NCBI RefSeq assembly: GCF_000732925.1
Contig: NZ_CP008953.1
Span: 6,262,001 to 6,326,000, forward strand
DNA length: 64,000 bases
Direction: 5' to 3'
Origin: Amycolatopsis japonica
GTDB lineage: Bacteria; Actinomycetota; Actinomycetes; Mycobacteriales; Pseudonocardiaceae
The notes under the pieces were generated by a model. It had not been told where the DNA came from. It saw only the letters and a list, made by a program, of their open reading frames with translations, and ran no database searches. The number at the start of each line of letters is the position of its first letter. The first letter of the stretch is position 1. The translations under genes were made by a program, and so were the position numbers. Positions 39,855-49,472 of the stretch are shown piece by piece.

Positions 39855-42488
39855 TCAGGAAGCGGGAAGGGCGGCCAACCGGGCGTTGATGCGCTCGATG
39901 TCCGCGACCGCGGTCTCCTTGCGGGCCCGGATCTTGCCGATCACCGGCTCCGGCGCCTTGTCGATGAAGGCCTGGTTGCCGAGTTTGGCCTCGGCCTGCG
40001 CCAGTTCCTTCTCCGCCGCGCCGAGGTCCTTCTGCAGGCGCTTGCGCTCCGCGGCGACGTCGATCGTGCCGGACAGGTCCAGCTCGACGGTCACCACACC
40101 GGCCGACAGCCCGACCTCGAGCGACGCGCTCGGCGCGAAGCCCTCTTCGGGCTGGGTGAGCCGGACCAGCGAGCGGATCGGCTCGTCGTGCCCGGTGAGC
40201 TCGGCGAATCCATCGCCGGACAGCCGCGCGGCCACCTTCTGGCTGGGCTTGAGGCCCTGGTCCGCGCGGAACCGGCGCACCTCGGTGACCAGCTTCTGCA
40301 CGTCCGCGATCCGCTTGTCCGCCACGGCGTCGGCGTACGAGGCGTCGGCCACCGGCCACGGGGCGATCACCAGCGACTCGCGGCCGGTCAGCGCCGTCCA
40401 CAGCTTCTCGGTGATGAACGGGATGAACGGGTGCAGCAGCTTCAGCACGGTGTCGAACACGTGCCCCAGCACCGCGCGCGTCGCCGTCACGCGGGCCTCG
40501 TCACCCTGGAAGACCTGGACCTTCGACAGCTCCAGGTACCAGTCGCACAGCTCGGTCCAGGTGAACTGGTACAGCGTGTCGGTGGCCTTCGCGAACTGGT
40601 AGTCCGCGAGGTATCCGGTGACCTCTTCGACGACGTTGCCGAGCCTGCCGAGGATCCAGCGGTCGGCCTCGGTGAGTTCGGCGGCCGGGGGCAGCGGGGC
40701 GTTCGCGTCCGCGCCGTTCATCATCGCGAACTTGGTGGCGTTCCAGAGCTTCGTGGTGAAGTTCCGGGAGCCGGCGACCCACTCCTCGCCGATCGGCACG
40801 TCGGTGCCCGGGTTCGCGCCCCGCGTGAGGGTGAAGCGCAGCGCGTCGGTGCCGTATTTGTCCATCCACTCGATGGGGTCGACGCCGTTGCCCGCGGTCT
40901 TCGACATCTTCTTGCCGAACTGGTCGCGGACCATGCCGTGCAGCGCGATGGTCTTGAACGGCGCCTCGCCGGTGGCGTAGAGGCCGAACATCATCATCCG
41001 CACGACCCAGAAGAACAGGATGTCGTAGCCGGTGACCAGCACCGACGTCGGATAGAACTTGTTCAGGTCCGGGGTCTTCTCCGGCCAGCCGAGGGTGGAG
41101 AACGGCCACAGGCCCGAGGAGAACCAGGTGTCGAGGACGTCCGGGTCCTGGGTCCAGCCCTCGCCCGAGGGCGGCTCCTCGTCCGGTCCGACGCAGACGA
41201 CCTCGTCGTTCGGGCCGTACCAGACCGGGATGCGGTGGCCCCACCACAGCTGACGCGAGATGCACCAGTCGTGCAGGTTGTCGACCCAATCGAAGTAGCG
41301 CTTCTCCATCTCCGGCGGGTGGACGTTCACCCGGCCGTCGCGCACCGCGTCGCCGGCGGCCTTCGCGAGCGGGCCGACCTTGACGAACCACTGCAGCGAA
41401 AGCCGCGGCTCGATCGGCTCCTTCGAGCGCTCGGAGTGCCCGACGCTGTGCAGGTACGGACGCTTCTCAGCGACGATGCGGCCCTGCTCGCGCAGCTTCT
41501 CCCGCACCGCGACGCGGGCCTCGAAGCGGTCCATGCCGTCGAACTCGGTGCCGGTGCCGTCGATGCGGCCCTGCTCGTCCATGATCGTGATCATCGGCAG
41601 GTCGTGCCGCTGGCCGATCTCGAAGTCGTTCGGGTCGTGCGCGGGGGTCACCTTGACCGCGCCGGTGCCGAACTCCGGGTCGACGTGCTTGTCCGCGACG
41701 ATCGGGATCTTGCGCCCGGTCAGCGGCAGCTCGACCTCGGTGCCGATGAGGTGGGTGTAACGCTCGTCGTCCGGGTGGACCGCGACGGCGGTGTCGCCGA
41801 GCATCGTCTCCATCCGGGTGGTGGCCACGACGATCGCGTTCTCGCCGTCGCCGTAGCGCATCGAGACGAGCTCGCCCTCGACCTCTTCGTGCTTCACCTC
41901 GGCGTCGGACAGCACCGACCGCAGCTCCGGCGACCAGTTGACCAGGCGCTCGGCGCGGTAGATGAGGCCGTCGTCGAAGAGCTTCTTGAAGATCGTGTTG
42001 ACGGCCTTGGACAGGCCGTCGTCCATGGTGAACCGCTCACGGGTCCAGTCGACGCCCTCGCCGAGGCGCTTCATCTGGGCGAGGATCTTGCCGCCGTGCT
42101 CGTTCTTCCACTGCCAGACGCGCTCCACGAAGGCCTCGCGGCCGAGCTCGCGGCGGCTGGTGCCTTCGGCGCGGAGCTGCTTCTCGACCAGCGCGTGGAC
42201 CGCGATGCTCGCGTGGTCCATCCCCGGCAGGTACAGCGTCTCGTCGCCGAGCATGCGGTGGTAGCGGGTGATGGCGTCGATCAGGGTGTGCTCGAACGCG
42301 TGCCCGATGTGCAGCGAACCGGTCACGTTCGGGGGCGGGATGACTACCGTGAACGGCGGCTTGTCCGACGTGGGGTCGGCCGTGAAGTAGCCGGCGTCTA
42401 CCCAACGCTGGTAGAGCGAGGCTTCTTCGTCGGCCGGGTTCCAGGTACCCGGAAGGTCGGTCTGCTGCGGCTGGGCGTTCTCGGTCAC
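39855..42488 (-). CDS. valS: Valyl-tRNA synthetase
   Basis: Class I synthetase charging tRNA-Val, about 877 residues. HIGH motif: PPPNVTGSLHIGHAFEHT. The CP1 editing domain follows (about 200-350). KMSKS: GKKMSKTAGNGVDPIEW. The C-terminal anticodon domain ends in a coiled-coil (EKELAQAEAKLGNQAF), as in all ValS. The start is GTG 42488 (VTENAQPQQTDL) or the TTG 9 nt upstream; a TAGACT -10 overlapping them suggests a leaderless mRNA. No T-box was seen: only about 100 bp separate it from the next gene. Its usual partner folC is 1.7 kb away, with two plus-strand genes between. Confidence 0.97.
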   Translation of the reverse strand: MTENAQPQQTDLPGTWNPADEEASLYQRWVDAGYFTADPTSDKPPFTVVIPPPNVTGSLHIGHAFEHTLIDAITRYHRMLGDETLYLPGMDHASIAVHALVEKQLRAEGTSRRELGREAFVERVWQWKNEHGGKILAQMKRLGEGVDWTRERFTMDDGLSKAVNTIFKKLFDDGLIYRAERLVNWSPELRSVLSDAEVKHEEVEGELVSMRYGDGENAIVVATTRMETMLGDTAVAVHPDDERYTHLIGTEVELPLTGRKIPIVADKHVDPEFGTGAVKVTPAHDPNDFEIGQRHDLPMITIMDEQGRIDGTGTEFDGMDRFEARVAVREKLREQGRIVAEKRPYLHSVGHSERSKEPIEPRLSLQWFVKVGPLAKAAGDAVRDGRVNVHPPEMEKRYFDWVDNLHDWCISRQLWWGHRIPVWYGPNDEVVCVGPDEEPPSGEGWTQDPDVLDTWFSSGLWPFSTLGWPEKTPDLNKFYPTSVLVTGYDILFFWVVRMMMFGLYATGEAPFKTIALHGMVRDQFGKKMSKTAGNGVDPIEWMDKYGTDALRFTLTRGANPGTDVPIGEEWVAGSRNFTTKLWNATKFAMMNGADANAPLPPAAELTEADRWILGRLGNVVEEVTGYLADYQFAKATDTLYQFTWTELCDWYLELSKVQVFQGDEARVTATRAVLGHVFDTVLKLLHPFIPFITEKLWTALTGRESLVIAPWPVADASYADAVADKRIADVQKLVTEVRRFRADQGLKPSQKVAARLSGDGFAELTGHDEPIRSLVRLTQPEEGFAPSASLEVGLSAGVVTVELDLSGTIDVAAERKRLQKDLGAAEKELAQAEAKLGNQAFIDKAPEPVIGKIRARKETAVADIERINARLAALPAS

Positions 42489-42595
42489 AGTTGACAAGTC
42501 TACGAACCCCCTCTAGCGACTTCCTCACCGGCCGTAACGCCCGCCGTTCCCAGCCGATGAGGGGATGTCGTGACGCACTGGGGAGGGGCGGGTTC

Positions 42596-43573
42596 GTGGA
42601 GGACGCGCGGTTGGAGACGCATCCGGATCTGATGGATCCGGAATGGCGCGAACGAGCCGAACGCGAGGCTCGGCACGGCGCGAAGAAGGATCTGAAACGG
42701 CGGCGGAAGCAGCGGCCGCGCCGCCGGTTCCGGATGACCCGCAGGGTCGTCGTCGGCCTGTTCGTGATCGGGACCGTGGCATTGCTCGGGGCCGCGGCGG
42801 TCGTCATGCACCAGATGCGGGGCAGCTCGGGTCCGGGGCCGCAGCCTCCGAAGGCGGCCCCGGTGCTCACCGGCGTCGACCTCGACCGGCCTTTCGACTG
42901 CACTCCCGCCGCGAACTGGCGCGAAGGGACGGCCGGGATCACCGTGCCGCCGGGGCAGGCCGTCGGCGGCTTCAGCGCGCAGGAGGTCGACGCCGCGTAC
43001 CGGAAGGTGACGGAGGCCATCGCGGCCGCGCGGCTCGGGTCCCGGGCGCTGCGGGACCACGACGGTTCGGAGCTGCTCGCGCTGCTGGCCCCGAACGAGC
43101 GCACCCGGCTCGAACCGAAGCTCACGAGCGCAGCGACCATCGACAGGAGCCAGTACCTGATCCTCATCGGAACGAACCGGCTGCTTCCGGTAAGTCCGCG
43201 CATGACCGGGTCTCTCACCACCAAGGCCGGGGAGAACGGCGAACTGACCATTCACGCGAGCTACACGACCGCGTACGCCTTCGAAGCACGTCCTGGCGAG
43301 GCCAGGTCCCCGGAAGACATCGTCCCGTTCCTCCGCGAAGAACAGGACTACGTGATCCGCAAGGCACCGCCGTTCGCGAAGGCCGACGCCGGGCTCTCCT
43401 TCGGGGAAGGCAGGGGCTACCGCTCCCGCATGGCCTGCGACGCGATCAAGACCGGCATCCTCGCGCCCCAGTACGCTGACAAGGACAGCACCGTCGCCGG
43501 CACACCTCCCGTCGACGAGACCAGCACCTACGACCCGACGAAACCCCTCCCGTCGAGGGACACCTGCCGGTAG
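42596..43573 (+). CDS. Membrane-anchored protein of unknown function, long member of a tandem pair
   Basis: About 325 residues from GTG 42596, preceded by GGGAGGGGCGGG. The N-terminal cytoplasmic part contains ETHPDLMDPEWRERAEREA and a Lys/Arg-rich stretch (AKKDLKRRRKQRPRRR). One transmembrane helix follows (about 42-64, VVVGLFVIGTVALLGAAAVV), then a Pro/Gly-rich linker and about 200 extracytoplasmic residues with three cysteines (PFDCTPAANWREGTAG near 105, RSRMACDAIKTG and the C-terminal DTCR). No family was recognised. The N-terminal half matches the next gene, so the pair arose by duplication or is a complex of related subunits. Confidence 0.72.
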   Translation: MEDARLETHPDLMDPEWRERAEREARHGAKKDLKRRRKQRPRRRFRMTRRVVVGLFVIGTVALLGAAAVVMHQMRGSSGPGPQPPKAAPVLTGVDLDRPFDCTPAANWREGTAGITVPPGQAVGGFSAQEVDAAYRKVTEAIAAARLGSRALRDHDGSELLALLAPNERTRLEPKLTSAATIDRSQYLILIGTNRLLPVSPRMTGSLTTKAGENGELTIHASYTTAYAFEARPGEARSPEDIVPFLREEQDYVIRKAPPFAKADAGLSFGEGRGYRSRMACDAIKTGILAPQYADKDSTVAGTPPVDETSTYDPTKPLPSRDTCR

Positions 43574-43603
43574 TCGGCCGAAATCCTGGGGAAGAGGACC
43601 GAG

Positions 43604-43930
43604 ATGGACGAAGAGGACCGGCGGATCGAGACCCATCCGGATCTGATGAATCCGGACTGGCAGAAACACGCCGAACGCGACGCCTGGCTGGGTGCGAAGA
43701 AGGAACTCAAGAAGAAGCGTCGTAAGCAGCAGAAGGCCGCCGCGGCCTCCGGGGGCGGCTACTCCGCGCCAGGGACGAGCCGGTGGCCGGGCATCGCGGC
43801 GCTCGTCGGCTTGATCGTGCTGGTCGTGGCCGCGGTGACGGTGAACGCGGTGCAGGAACGCGGCGTCAACGAGACACCTTGGTTCCCGCTCGACGAGGCG
43901 CAGATCAGCCGGATCGTCACCAACGCCTGA
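43604..43930 (+). CDS. Short membrane protein, paralogue of the preceding gene's N-terminus
   Basis: 108 residues. ETHPDLMNPDWQKHAERDA and AKKELKKKRRKQQ align with the N-terminus of the upstream gene. One transmembrane helix (about 64-84, GIAALVGLIVLVVAAVTVNAV) precedes a short extracytoplasmic tail ending NETPWFPLDEAQISRIVTN. The large outer domain of its neighbour is missing. Start ATG 43604. It lies 30 bp after the paralogue, likely in one transcript, and 43 bp before the molybdoenzyme gene. Function unknown. Confidence 0.7.
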   Translation: MDEEDRRIETHPDLMNPDWQKHAERDAWLGAKKELKKKRRKQQKAAAASGGGYSAPGTSRWPGIAALVGLIVLVVAAVTVNAVQERGVNETPWFPLDEAQISRIVTNA

Positions 43931-43973
43931 CCCCTCGGTCGCGCGCGAAGACGGCAAGGCGCACGATGGGGTC

Positions 43974-46286
43974 ATGACCCGCGAAGCACCCGCGAACGAC
44001 GTTGACGAGACACAGCTCGAGGTCGGGAAACCGAAGAGCTGGGCGGCCGGGATCCCCGGTGTCGCCGTCTCCCTGATGCGCGGCATGGAGCAGATGGGCG
44101 CCGCACGCACCGTGAAGACGCTGCGCCTGCTGAACCAGCGCGACGGTTTCGACTGTCCCGGTTGCGCCTGGCCGGAGCCGCGCGAGGTCGACGGCGAGCA
44201 CCGCAAGCTCGCCGAGTTCTGTGAGAACGGGGCGAAGGCCGTCGCCGAGGAGGCGACGAAACGCCGGGTCGGCCGTGAGTTCTTCGCCCAGCACTCCATC
44301 CACGAGCTGGCGGACAAGACGGACTACTGGCTCGGCCAGCAGGGCCGCATCACGGAGCCGTTCGTGCTGCGCGAAGGGGCTTCGCACTACGAACCGATCT
44401 CCTGGGACGACGCGTTCACGCTGGTCGCCGACGAACTGCGGGCACTGAGCGACCCGAACGAGGCGATCTTCTACACCTCCGGCCGCACCAGCAACGAGGC
44501 CGCGTTCCTCTATCAGCTGCTCGTGCGCTCCTACGGCACCAACAACCTGCCGGACTGCTCCAACATGTGCCACGAGTCCTCCGGCGCGGCGCTCGCGGCC
44601 ACGACCGGGATCGGCAAGGGCTCGGTGTCGCTCGCCGACATCCACAAGGCGGACCTCATCGTGGTGGTCGGCCAGAACCCGGGCACGAACCACCCGCGCA
44701 TGCTGTCGGCGCTGGAGGAGGCCAAGGGCAACGGCGCGAAGATCATGGCGGTCAACCCGCTGCCCGAAGCCGGTCTGATGCGGTTCAAGAACCCGCAGAA
44801 CGTCCGCGGCGTGGTCGGCAAGGGCACCCCGCTGGCCGACGAGTTCGCGCAGATCCGGCTCGGCGGCGACCTCGCGCTGTTCCAGGCGATCGGTCATCTC
44901 CTGCTGCAGTGGGAGCAGGAGACCCCCGGCACGATCGTCGACCACGCGTTCATCGAGTCGTCCTCCGAGGGGTTCGAGGACTACGCGAAGCATCTGCGGG
45001 AGATCGACTGGGACGAGGTCGGCGTCGCGACCGGCCTGCCTCGTGAGCAGATCGAGCGGCTGGCGCGGATGATCGCGACGTCGAAGCGCACCATCTACTG
45101 CTGGGCGATGGGGCTGACGCAGCACAAGCACGCGGTGCAGACCATCTCCGAGATCGCGAACCTGGCGCTGGTACGCGGCATGATCGGCGAGCCGGGCGCG
45201 GGCCTGTGCCCGGTGCGCGGGCACTCCAACGTCCAGGGCGACCGGACGATGGGCATCTGGGAGAAGATGCCGGAGTCGTTCATGGACAGCCTCGACGCGG
45301 AGTTCGGCATCAAGGTGCCGCGAGACCACGGTCACGACACCGTCGCCGCGATCCGCGCGATGCGGGACGGGCACGGCAAGGTCTTCTTCGCCGTCGGCGG
45401 CAATTTCGCTTCCGCCACACCGGACACGGAGCTCACGGAGAAGGCGCTCAAGTCGTGCTCCCTGACCGCGCACGTGTCGACGAAGCTCAACCGCTCGCAC
45501 GTCGTACCCGGTAAGACGGCGCTGATCCTGCCCACCCTGGGCCGGACGGAACGCGACCTCCAGGCCGGCGGCGAGCAGTTCGTCACCGTCGAGGACTCGA
45601 TGTCGCAGGTGCACACCTCACGCGGCAGGCTGGCCCCGGCCAGCGAGCATCTGCTGTCCGAAGTCGCGATCATCTGCCATCTCGCGGAAGCCCTGCTCGG
45701 TGCCGGGCACGCCGTGCCGTGGCGGGACTTCCACGCCGACTACGACCTCATCCGCGACCGGATCGCGCGCGTCGTCCCCGGCTGCCACGACTACAACGCC
45801 CGGGTGCGCGAGCCCGACGGGTTCGTCCTGCCGCACGCGCCGCGCGATTCCCGGCAGTTCAACGGAACCGCGAACGGCAAGGCGAACTTCACCGTCTCCG
45901 ATCTCGAATATCCGCAGGTGCCCGAAGGCAGGCTGCTGCTGCAGACGATGCGCAGCCACGACCAGTACAACACCACCATCTACGGCCTTTCCGACCGTTA
46001 CCGCGGCATCGAGGACGCGCGGCGCGTGGTGCTGGTCAACCCCGACGACCTGACCGAGCTCGGGCTGGCCGACGGCGCGATGGTCGACCTGGTCTCGGAA
46101 TGGCGGGACTGCGACCGTCGGGCCCCGCGGTTCCGGGTGGTCTCCTATCCGACGGCGAAAGGCTGCGCGGCGGCGTACTTCCCCGAGGCGAACGCCTTGG
46201 TGCCGCTGGACGCGGTCGCGGACAAGTCGAACACCCCGGTGTCGAAGGCGGTCGTGGTGCGGCTGGAGCCGGTGGCCGCACCTTAG
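43974..46286 (+). CDS. FdhF/YdeP-type molybdopterin oxidoreductase
   Basis: Predicted molybdenum or tungsten bis-MGD enzyme of the YdeP/formate-dehydrogenase-like family, 770 residues. The N-terminal FDCPGCAWPEP has only two cysteines, so the four-cysteine cluster motif of classical FdhF is incomplete. Signature segments are YTSGRTSNEAAFLYQLLVRSYGTNNL, CSNMCHESSGAAL, VVVGQNPGTNHPR, CPVRGHSNVQGDRTMGI and AVGGNFASATPD. The C-terminal molydopterin dinucleotide-binding domain has LLLQTMRSHDQYNTTIYGLSDRYRG. FdhD and an OFA transporter nearby support formate chemistry. YdeP of E. coli has an acid-resistance role, so oxidation of formate is inferred. Confidence 0.9.
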   Translation: MTREAPANDVDETQLEVGKPKSWAAGIPGVAVSLMRGMEQMGAARTVKTLRLLNQRDGFDCPGCAWPEPREVDGEHRKLAEFCENGAKAVAEEATKRRVGREFFAQHSIHELADKTDYWLGQQGRITEPFVLREGASHYEPISWDDAFTLVADELRALSDPNEAIFYTSGRTSNEAAFLYQLLVRSYGTNNLPDCSNMCHESSGAALAATTGIGKGSVSLADIHKADLIVVVGQNPGTNHPRMLSALEEAKGNGAKIMAVNPLPEAGLMRFKNPQNVRGVVGKGTPLADEFAQIRLGGDLALFQAIGHLLLQWEQETPGTIVDHAFIESSSEGFEDYAKHLREIDWDEVGVATGLPREQIERLARMIATSKRTIYCWAMGLTQHKHAVQTISEIANLALVRGMIGEPGAGLCPVRGHSNVQGDRTMGIWEKMPESFMDSLDAEFGIKVPRDHGHDTVAAIRAMRDGHGKVFFAVGGNFASATPDTELTEKALKSCSLTAHVSTKLNRSHVVPGKTALILPTLGRTERDLQAGGEQFVTVEDSMSQVHTSRGRLAPASEHLLSEVAIICHLAEALLGAGHAVPWRDFHADYDLIRDRIARVVPGCHDYNARVREPDGFVLPHAPRDSRQFNGTANGKANFTVSDLEYPQVPEGRLLLQTMRSHDQYNTTIYGLSDRYRGIEDARRVVLVNPDDLTELGLADGAMVDLVSEWRDCDRRAPRFRVVSYPTAKGCAAAYFPEANALVPLDAVADKSNTPVSKAVVVRLEPVAAP

Positions 46287-46367
46287 GCTGCCCGCTTGGC
46301 GGTGCCGCGCGGCGCCGGACGGGGTCCACCGTGGAAGGGCCAAACCCTTTCGCGGAAAGGCCTTGCC

Positions 46368-47255
46368 ATGTCACGAAGATCGACCTCGCGTTGCTTCGCC
46401 GCCCTGGCCTCGCTCCTGCTCGTCGCGGTGCTGCCCGGCGCGGCCACCGCCGCTCCGGGCGCACCGCCGCCGCTGCCGTTCGTCTCCCAGCTCGACCTGT
46501 CCTGCTACAAGACCGAAGGCTACAAACCACCGCCGACCGAGCTCACCCTCAAGCACCTCAACCCGGTACTCGGGAAACTGCCGCTGGAGACGGTCAAGCT
46601 CGGTGAACGCCTGCAGCTGTGCGTGCCGGTCGCTAAGAACGGCGTGATCCCGCCGCCGGGGATCGTCGACTACGTCCGCTGGGTGGATCTGTCGTGCTAC
46701 CGGATCGAAGGCCGCTCGGTGGACTTCCCGCTGACGCTGAGCCATCTGAATCCCGTCGTGCAGAAACTCGGCATCCAGGATTCGCACGTGACCCTGTTGT
46801 CGCCGGAGCAGTTGTGCGTCCCGGTCGCGAAGAACGGGAAACTGCCGCCGCCGGAGATCCTGTCGTTCGTGCGGCACATCGATCTCGAGTGCTATGCCCT
46901 GCGTGTCCTCGGCATTCCGACCATCCCGTTCCCGCTGACGCTGGGCCATCTCAACCCGGTTCTGGCCGATCGGCCGAAGGTGGACGTGAAGGTCGGCAAC
47001 GCGCGGCAATTGTGCGTCCCGGTGGCGAAACGCGCTGACGAGATCCCGCCGGAGGTGCTCGGCACCGTCCAGTGGCTGGATCTGGCGAAGGCGGACGTCA
47101 GCACCGCGCCGAGCGTCGTCGGACCGCTCACGCTGAAGCTGACCCACCTGAACCCGGTGCTGTCCCACCTTCCCGGCGAAGCGGCCGTCATCACCGAGCC
47201 GGTTCAGCTCGGCCTTCCGGTGGCGAAGAACGGGAAGATCCCGCCAAGGGAGTGA
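46368..47255 (+). CDS. Secreted protein with four cysteine-containing repeats, unknown function
   Basis: 295 residues; signal peptide about 1-29 (FAALASLLLVAVLPGAATAA). The rest is four imperfect repeats of about 65 residues (starting about 41, 105, 170 and 236). Each has (V/L/I)DLxCY near its start, LTLxHLNPVL in the middle and QLCVPVAKNGxxPP at its end. Repeats 1-3 each keep two cysteines (C46/C85, C110/C150, C175/C216); repeat 4 has lost both (Ala240, Gly282), which suggests they form a disulfide inside each repeat. The motif LCxPVxKNG recalls a DUF7450-like repeat but I am unsure. Start ATG 46368 follows GGAAAGG. Confidence 0.8.
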   Translation: MSRRSTSRCFAALASLLLVAVLPGAATAAPGAPPPLPFVSQLDLSCYKTEGYKPPPTELTLKHLNPVLGKLPLETVKLGERLQLCVPVAKNGVIPPPGIVDYVRWVDLSCYRIEGRSVDFPLTLSHLNPVVQKLGIQDSHVTLLSPEQLCVPVAKNGKLPPPEILSFVRHIDLECYALRVLGIPTIPFPLTLGHLNPVLADRPKVDVKVGNARQLCVPVAKRADEIPPEVLGTVQWLDLAKADVSTAPSVVGPLTLKLTHLNPVLSHLPGEAAVITEPVQLGLPVAKNGKIPPRE

Positions 47256-47261
47256 CTCGGC

Positions 47262-48665
47262 TCAGTCGATGCAGTCGGCGCCATCGGCCGTGATCGGCGG
47301 CTCCGCCAGCGCACCGATCGCGCCCCCGCCCGCGGAGACGCCCGGTCCTTTGTAGACCTGGCCGAGGACGACCTCGATCTTGCCCGCCGCGACCGAATCG
47401 GCTTTCTGGACGTCCAGTCCGCCGAGCAGTTTCGCGATCTCCGCGGCGGGCCCGGCCGCGTCGCTGAACCGGACGACCGACGTCCGCCGTCCGGCCTCGG
47501 CCTTCGTGTCGCCCTTGCCGAAACCCTTCTCCGCCAAGAGATCCGAGACGCGGGCGGCGAGACCGTCCTTGCCGCTCGCGTTGACGACGTCGACCTTGGG
47601 TCCGGCGGGCGCCTGCGGGGTGGTGGGCTGGACCCCGATCAGGGAGGCGGCGAACGCGCGCACCTGGGCGGGATCGACCTGCACGGCGGTCCAGGTCGGA
47701 TGCCGGGGGTCGTAGCGGTAGTCGGGGTTGACCACCGGGATGGTCTCGAACGCGATCCCGCCGCCGGACACCCCGCGCATCTGCCGCACGAAGTCGAGCA
47801 GGTTCCACGAACCGTCGAGCACGACCGAACGCTTCACCGCGTCGATCAGGTCGGACACGCGCGCAGGGTTGGCGAGGGTCCCGCCGGAGAGCACCTGCTT
47901 CGCCAGTCCCGCGAGGAACACCTGCTGGCGGCGGACGCGGTCGAGGTCGCTGCGGGGCAGGTTCTTGCGCTGCCGGACGAAGGCGAGCGCGTCGGCGCCC
48001 GCGATCGTCTGCCGCCCGGCGGGGAAGTCCGCGCCCGAATCACGGTCCTTGGTGGCCTTCTTCAGACAGACCTCGACGCCGCCGACGGCCTTGCTGATCT
48101 CGTAGAAGCTCAGCAGGTTGACCTCGGCGAAGTGGTCGATCTTGACGCCACTGAGCTCCTCGACGGCCTTGAGGGTCGCCTTCCGCGCCGCGGTGATCGC
48201 CTGCTTGTTGATCTCGGCCTTGTCGGTCTTGCCCGCCGCGCGCTGCTCGTTCCCCGAGGCGAACTTGGTCCGGCCGAAGATCTCGTTGATCTTGCTCTTG
48301 TCCTTCGTGCCCGGCTGCGCGACCCACGAGTCACGCGGGATCGAGAACGCCTTCACCGTCTGCTGGCCGTTGGGGATGCGGAGCACGATGAGCGTGTCGG
48401 TCAGGTCGTCGCCGTTCGCCCCGGCCCGCAGTTCCCGCAGGATCTCCGGCGGCAGCGGCCGGTCCTGATTGTCGGTGCGCGCGTCGCGCCCGACCAGCAG
48501 GATGTCCAGCGAACCGTCGGCGGGCTGTTCCCCCGGATCCGGCGCCTCGATCACGTCCTCGCGGGTGATGCCGTCGAGCGACTCCAGCGTCGTGTATCCG
48601 TACGCGGTCCCGCCGAACACCGCCACCGCGAGCGCGGCGACCAGGACCTTCCCCAGCTTGTGCAC
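47262..48665 (-). CDS. LytR-CpsA-Psr family cell-wall glycopolymer ligase
   Basis: Membrane-anchored phosphotransferase that attaches glycopolymers such as arabinogalactan or teichoic acids to peptidoglycan; 467 residues. One N-terminal helix (LVAALAVAVFGGTAYGYT, about 6-24). The LCP core has LDILLVGRDARTD, LTDTLIVLRIPNG, VKAFSIPRDSWV, the loop KINEIF, and FVRQRKNLPRSDLDRVRRQQVFL. The C-terminal LytR_C domain (about 350-440) has VDVVNASGKDGLAARVSDLL. It converges on the repeat-protein gene with only 6 bp between stops. Confidence 0.95.
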   Translation of the reverse strand: MHKLGKVLVAALAVAVFGGTAYGYTTLESLDGITREDVIEAPDPGEQPADGSLDILLVGRDARTDNQDRPLPPEILRELRAGANGDDLTDTLIVLRIPNGQQTVKAFSIPRDSWVAQPGTKDKSKINEIFGRTKFASGNEQRAAGKTDKAEINKQAITAARKATLKAVEELSGVKIDHFAEVNLLSFYEISKAVGGVEVCLKKATKDRDSGADFPAGRQTIAGADALAFVRQRKNLPRSDLDRVRRQQVFLAGLAKQVLSGGTLANPARVSDLIDAVKRSVVLDGSWNLLDFVRQMRGVSGGGIAFETIPVVNPDYRYDPRHPTWTAVQVDPAQVRAFAASLIGVQPTTPQAPAGPKVDVVNASGKDGLAARVSDLLAEKGFGKGDTKAEAGRRTSVVRFSDAAGPAAEIAKLLGGLDVQKADSVAAGKIEVVLGQVYKGPGVSAGGGAIGALAEPPITADGADCID

Positions 48666-48713
48666 GTCCCATAGACGCGCGGGAGGCCGTCAGCGCTGCA
48701 TCAGTGATCCAGT

Positions 48714-49457
48714 TCACATCCTGAGATACGACGCGCCGTTCAGGTCGAGGATCGCCCCGGACGCCCACGCGGCCTCGCCGGAAGCCAGGTAGAGCACCGC
48801 GGCCGCGACCTCCTCCGGCGTGCCGACCCGGCCGAACGGACTCTCGCCCCGCGCGCCTTCGACCTTCGCCGCGACCCGGTCCGTCGCGGTGAAACCGGGC
48901 GCGACCGAGGTCACGGCGATCCCGTGCGGGGCGAGGGCGACGGCGAGCGACTGCCCCAGCGAGTGCAGCGCCGCCTTGCTCGCGCCATACGCCGGGAACT
49001 CGGGCTCACCCTTGAAGGCTCCCCGCGAGCCGATGTTGACCACGCGGCCGGGCGCGCCGCGGTCGATCATGTGCCGCGCCACGCAGTAGGTCACGTTCGC
49101 GGTGCCGAGCACGTTGACGTCGAGCATCCGCCGCCAGACCCGCTGCCAGTCCTCATAGGACACTTCGGCGACGGGATGGGCCGCACCCGCGGAGGGCGCG
49201 AAGGCGGCGTTGTTCACGAGGACGTCCACCCCGCCCACCAGTGCCTCTGCCTCGTCGGCGACCCGTTGTGCCACTTCGGGTTCCGAAAGGTCACCTTGGA
49301 TCAGGCCGTGCCCGGAACCGGGCAGCTCGCCGAGCGTCCGCTCGGCTTCCTCCCGCTTCGAGGCGTAGTGGACGGCGACACGGTCGCCCTTTTCCGCGAA
49401 GGCGCGGGCGATCGCGCGGCCGATGCCGCGCGACGCCCCGGTGACCAGAACTCCCAC
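48714..49457 (-). CDS. Short-chain dehydrogenase/reductase
   Basis: NAD(P)-dependent oxidoreductase of 247 residues, classical SDR. The cofactor motif is VLVTGASRGIGRAIA (TGxxxGxG), NNAA is present, the catalytic Ser is in VVNIGSRG, the Tyr-Lys pair in YGASKAAL, and PGFTATDRV follows. It resembles FabG-like 3-oxoacyl reductases, but no neighbour supports a specific substrate. ATG/GTG at 49457 is at the expected position. It follows the small OFA-partner gene on the same strand (stop 49473), 15 bp away, so it may be cotranscribed. Confidence 0.92.
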   Translation of the reverse strand: MGVLVTGASRGIGRAIARAFAEKGDRVAVHYASKREEAERTLGELPGSGHGLIQGDLSEPEVAQRVADEAEALVGGVDVLVNNAAFAPSAGAAHPVAEVSYEDWQRVWRRMLDVNVLGTANVTYCVARHMIDRGAPGRVVNIGSRGAFKGEPEFPAYGASKAALHSLGQSLAVALAPHGIAVTSVAPGFTATDRVAAKVEGARGESPFGRVGTPEEVAAAVLYLASGEAAWASGAILDLNGASYLRM

Positions 49458-49472
49458 GGAGCCGACCCTACT

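Noticed and set aside
42498..42595. T-box leader of valS
   Set aside because: The gap is too short, and no specifier or T-box sequence was seen.
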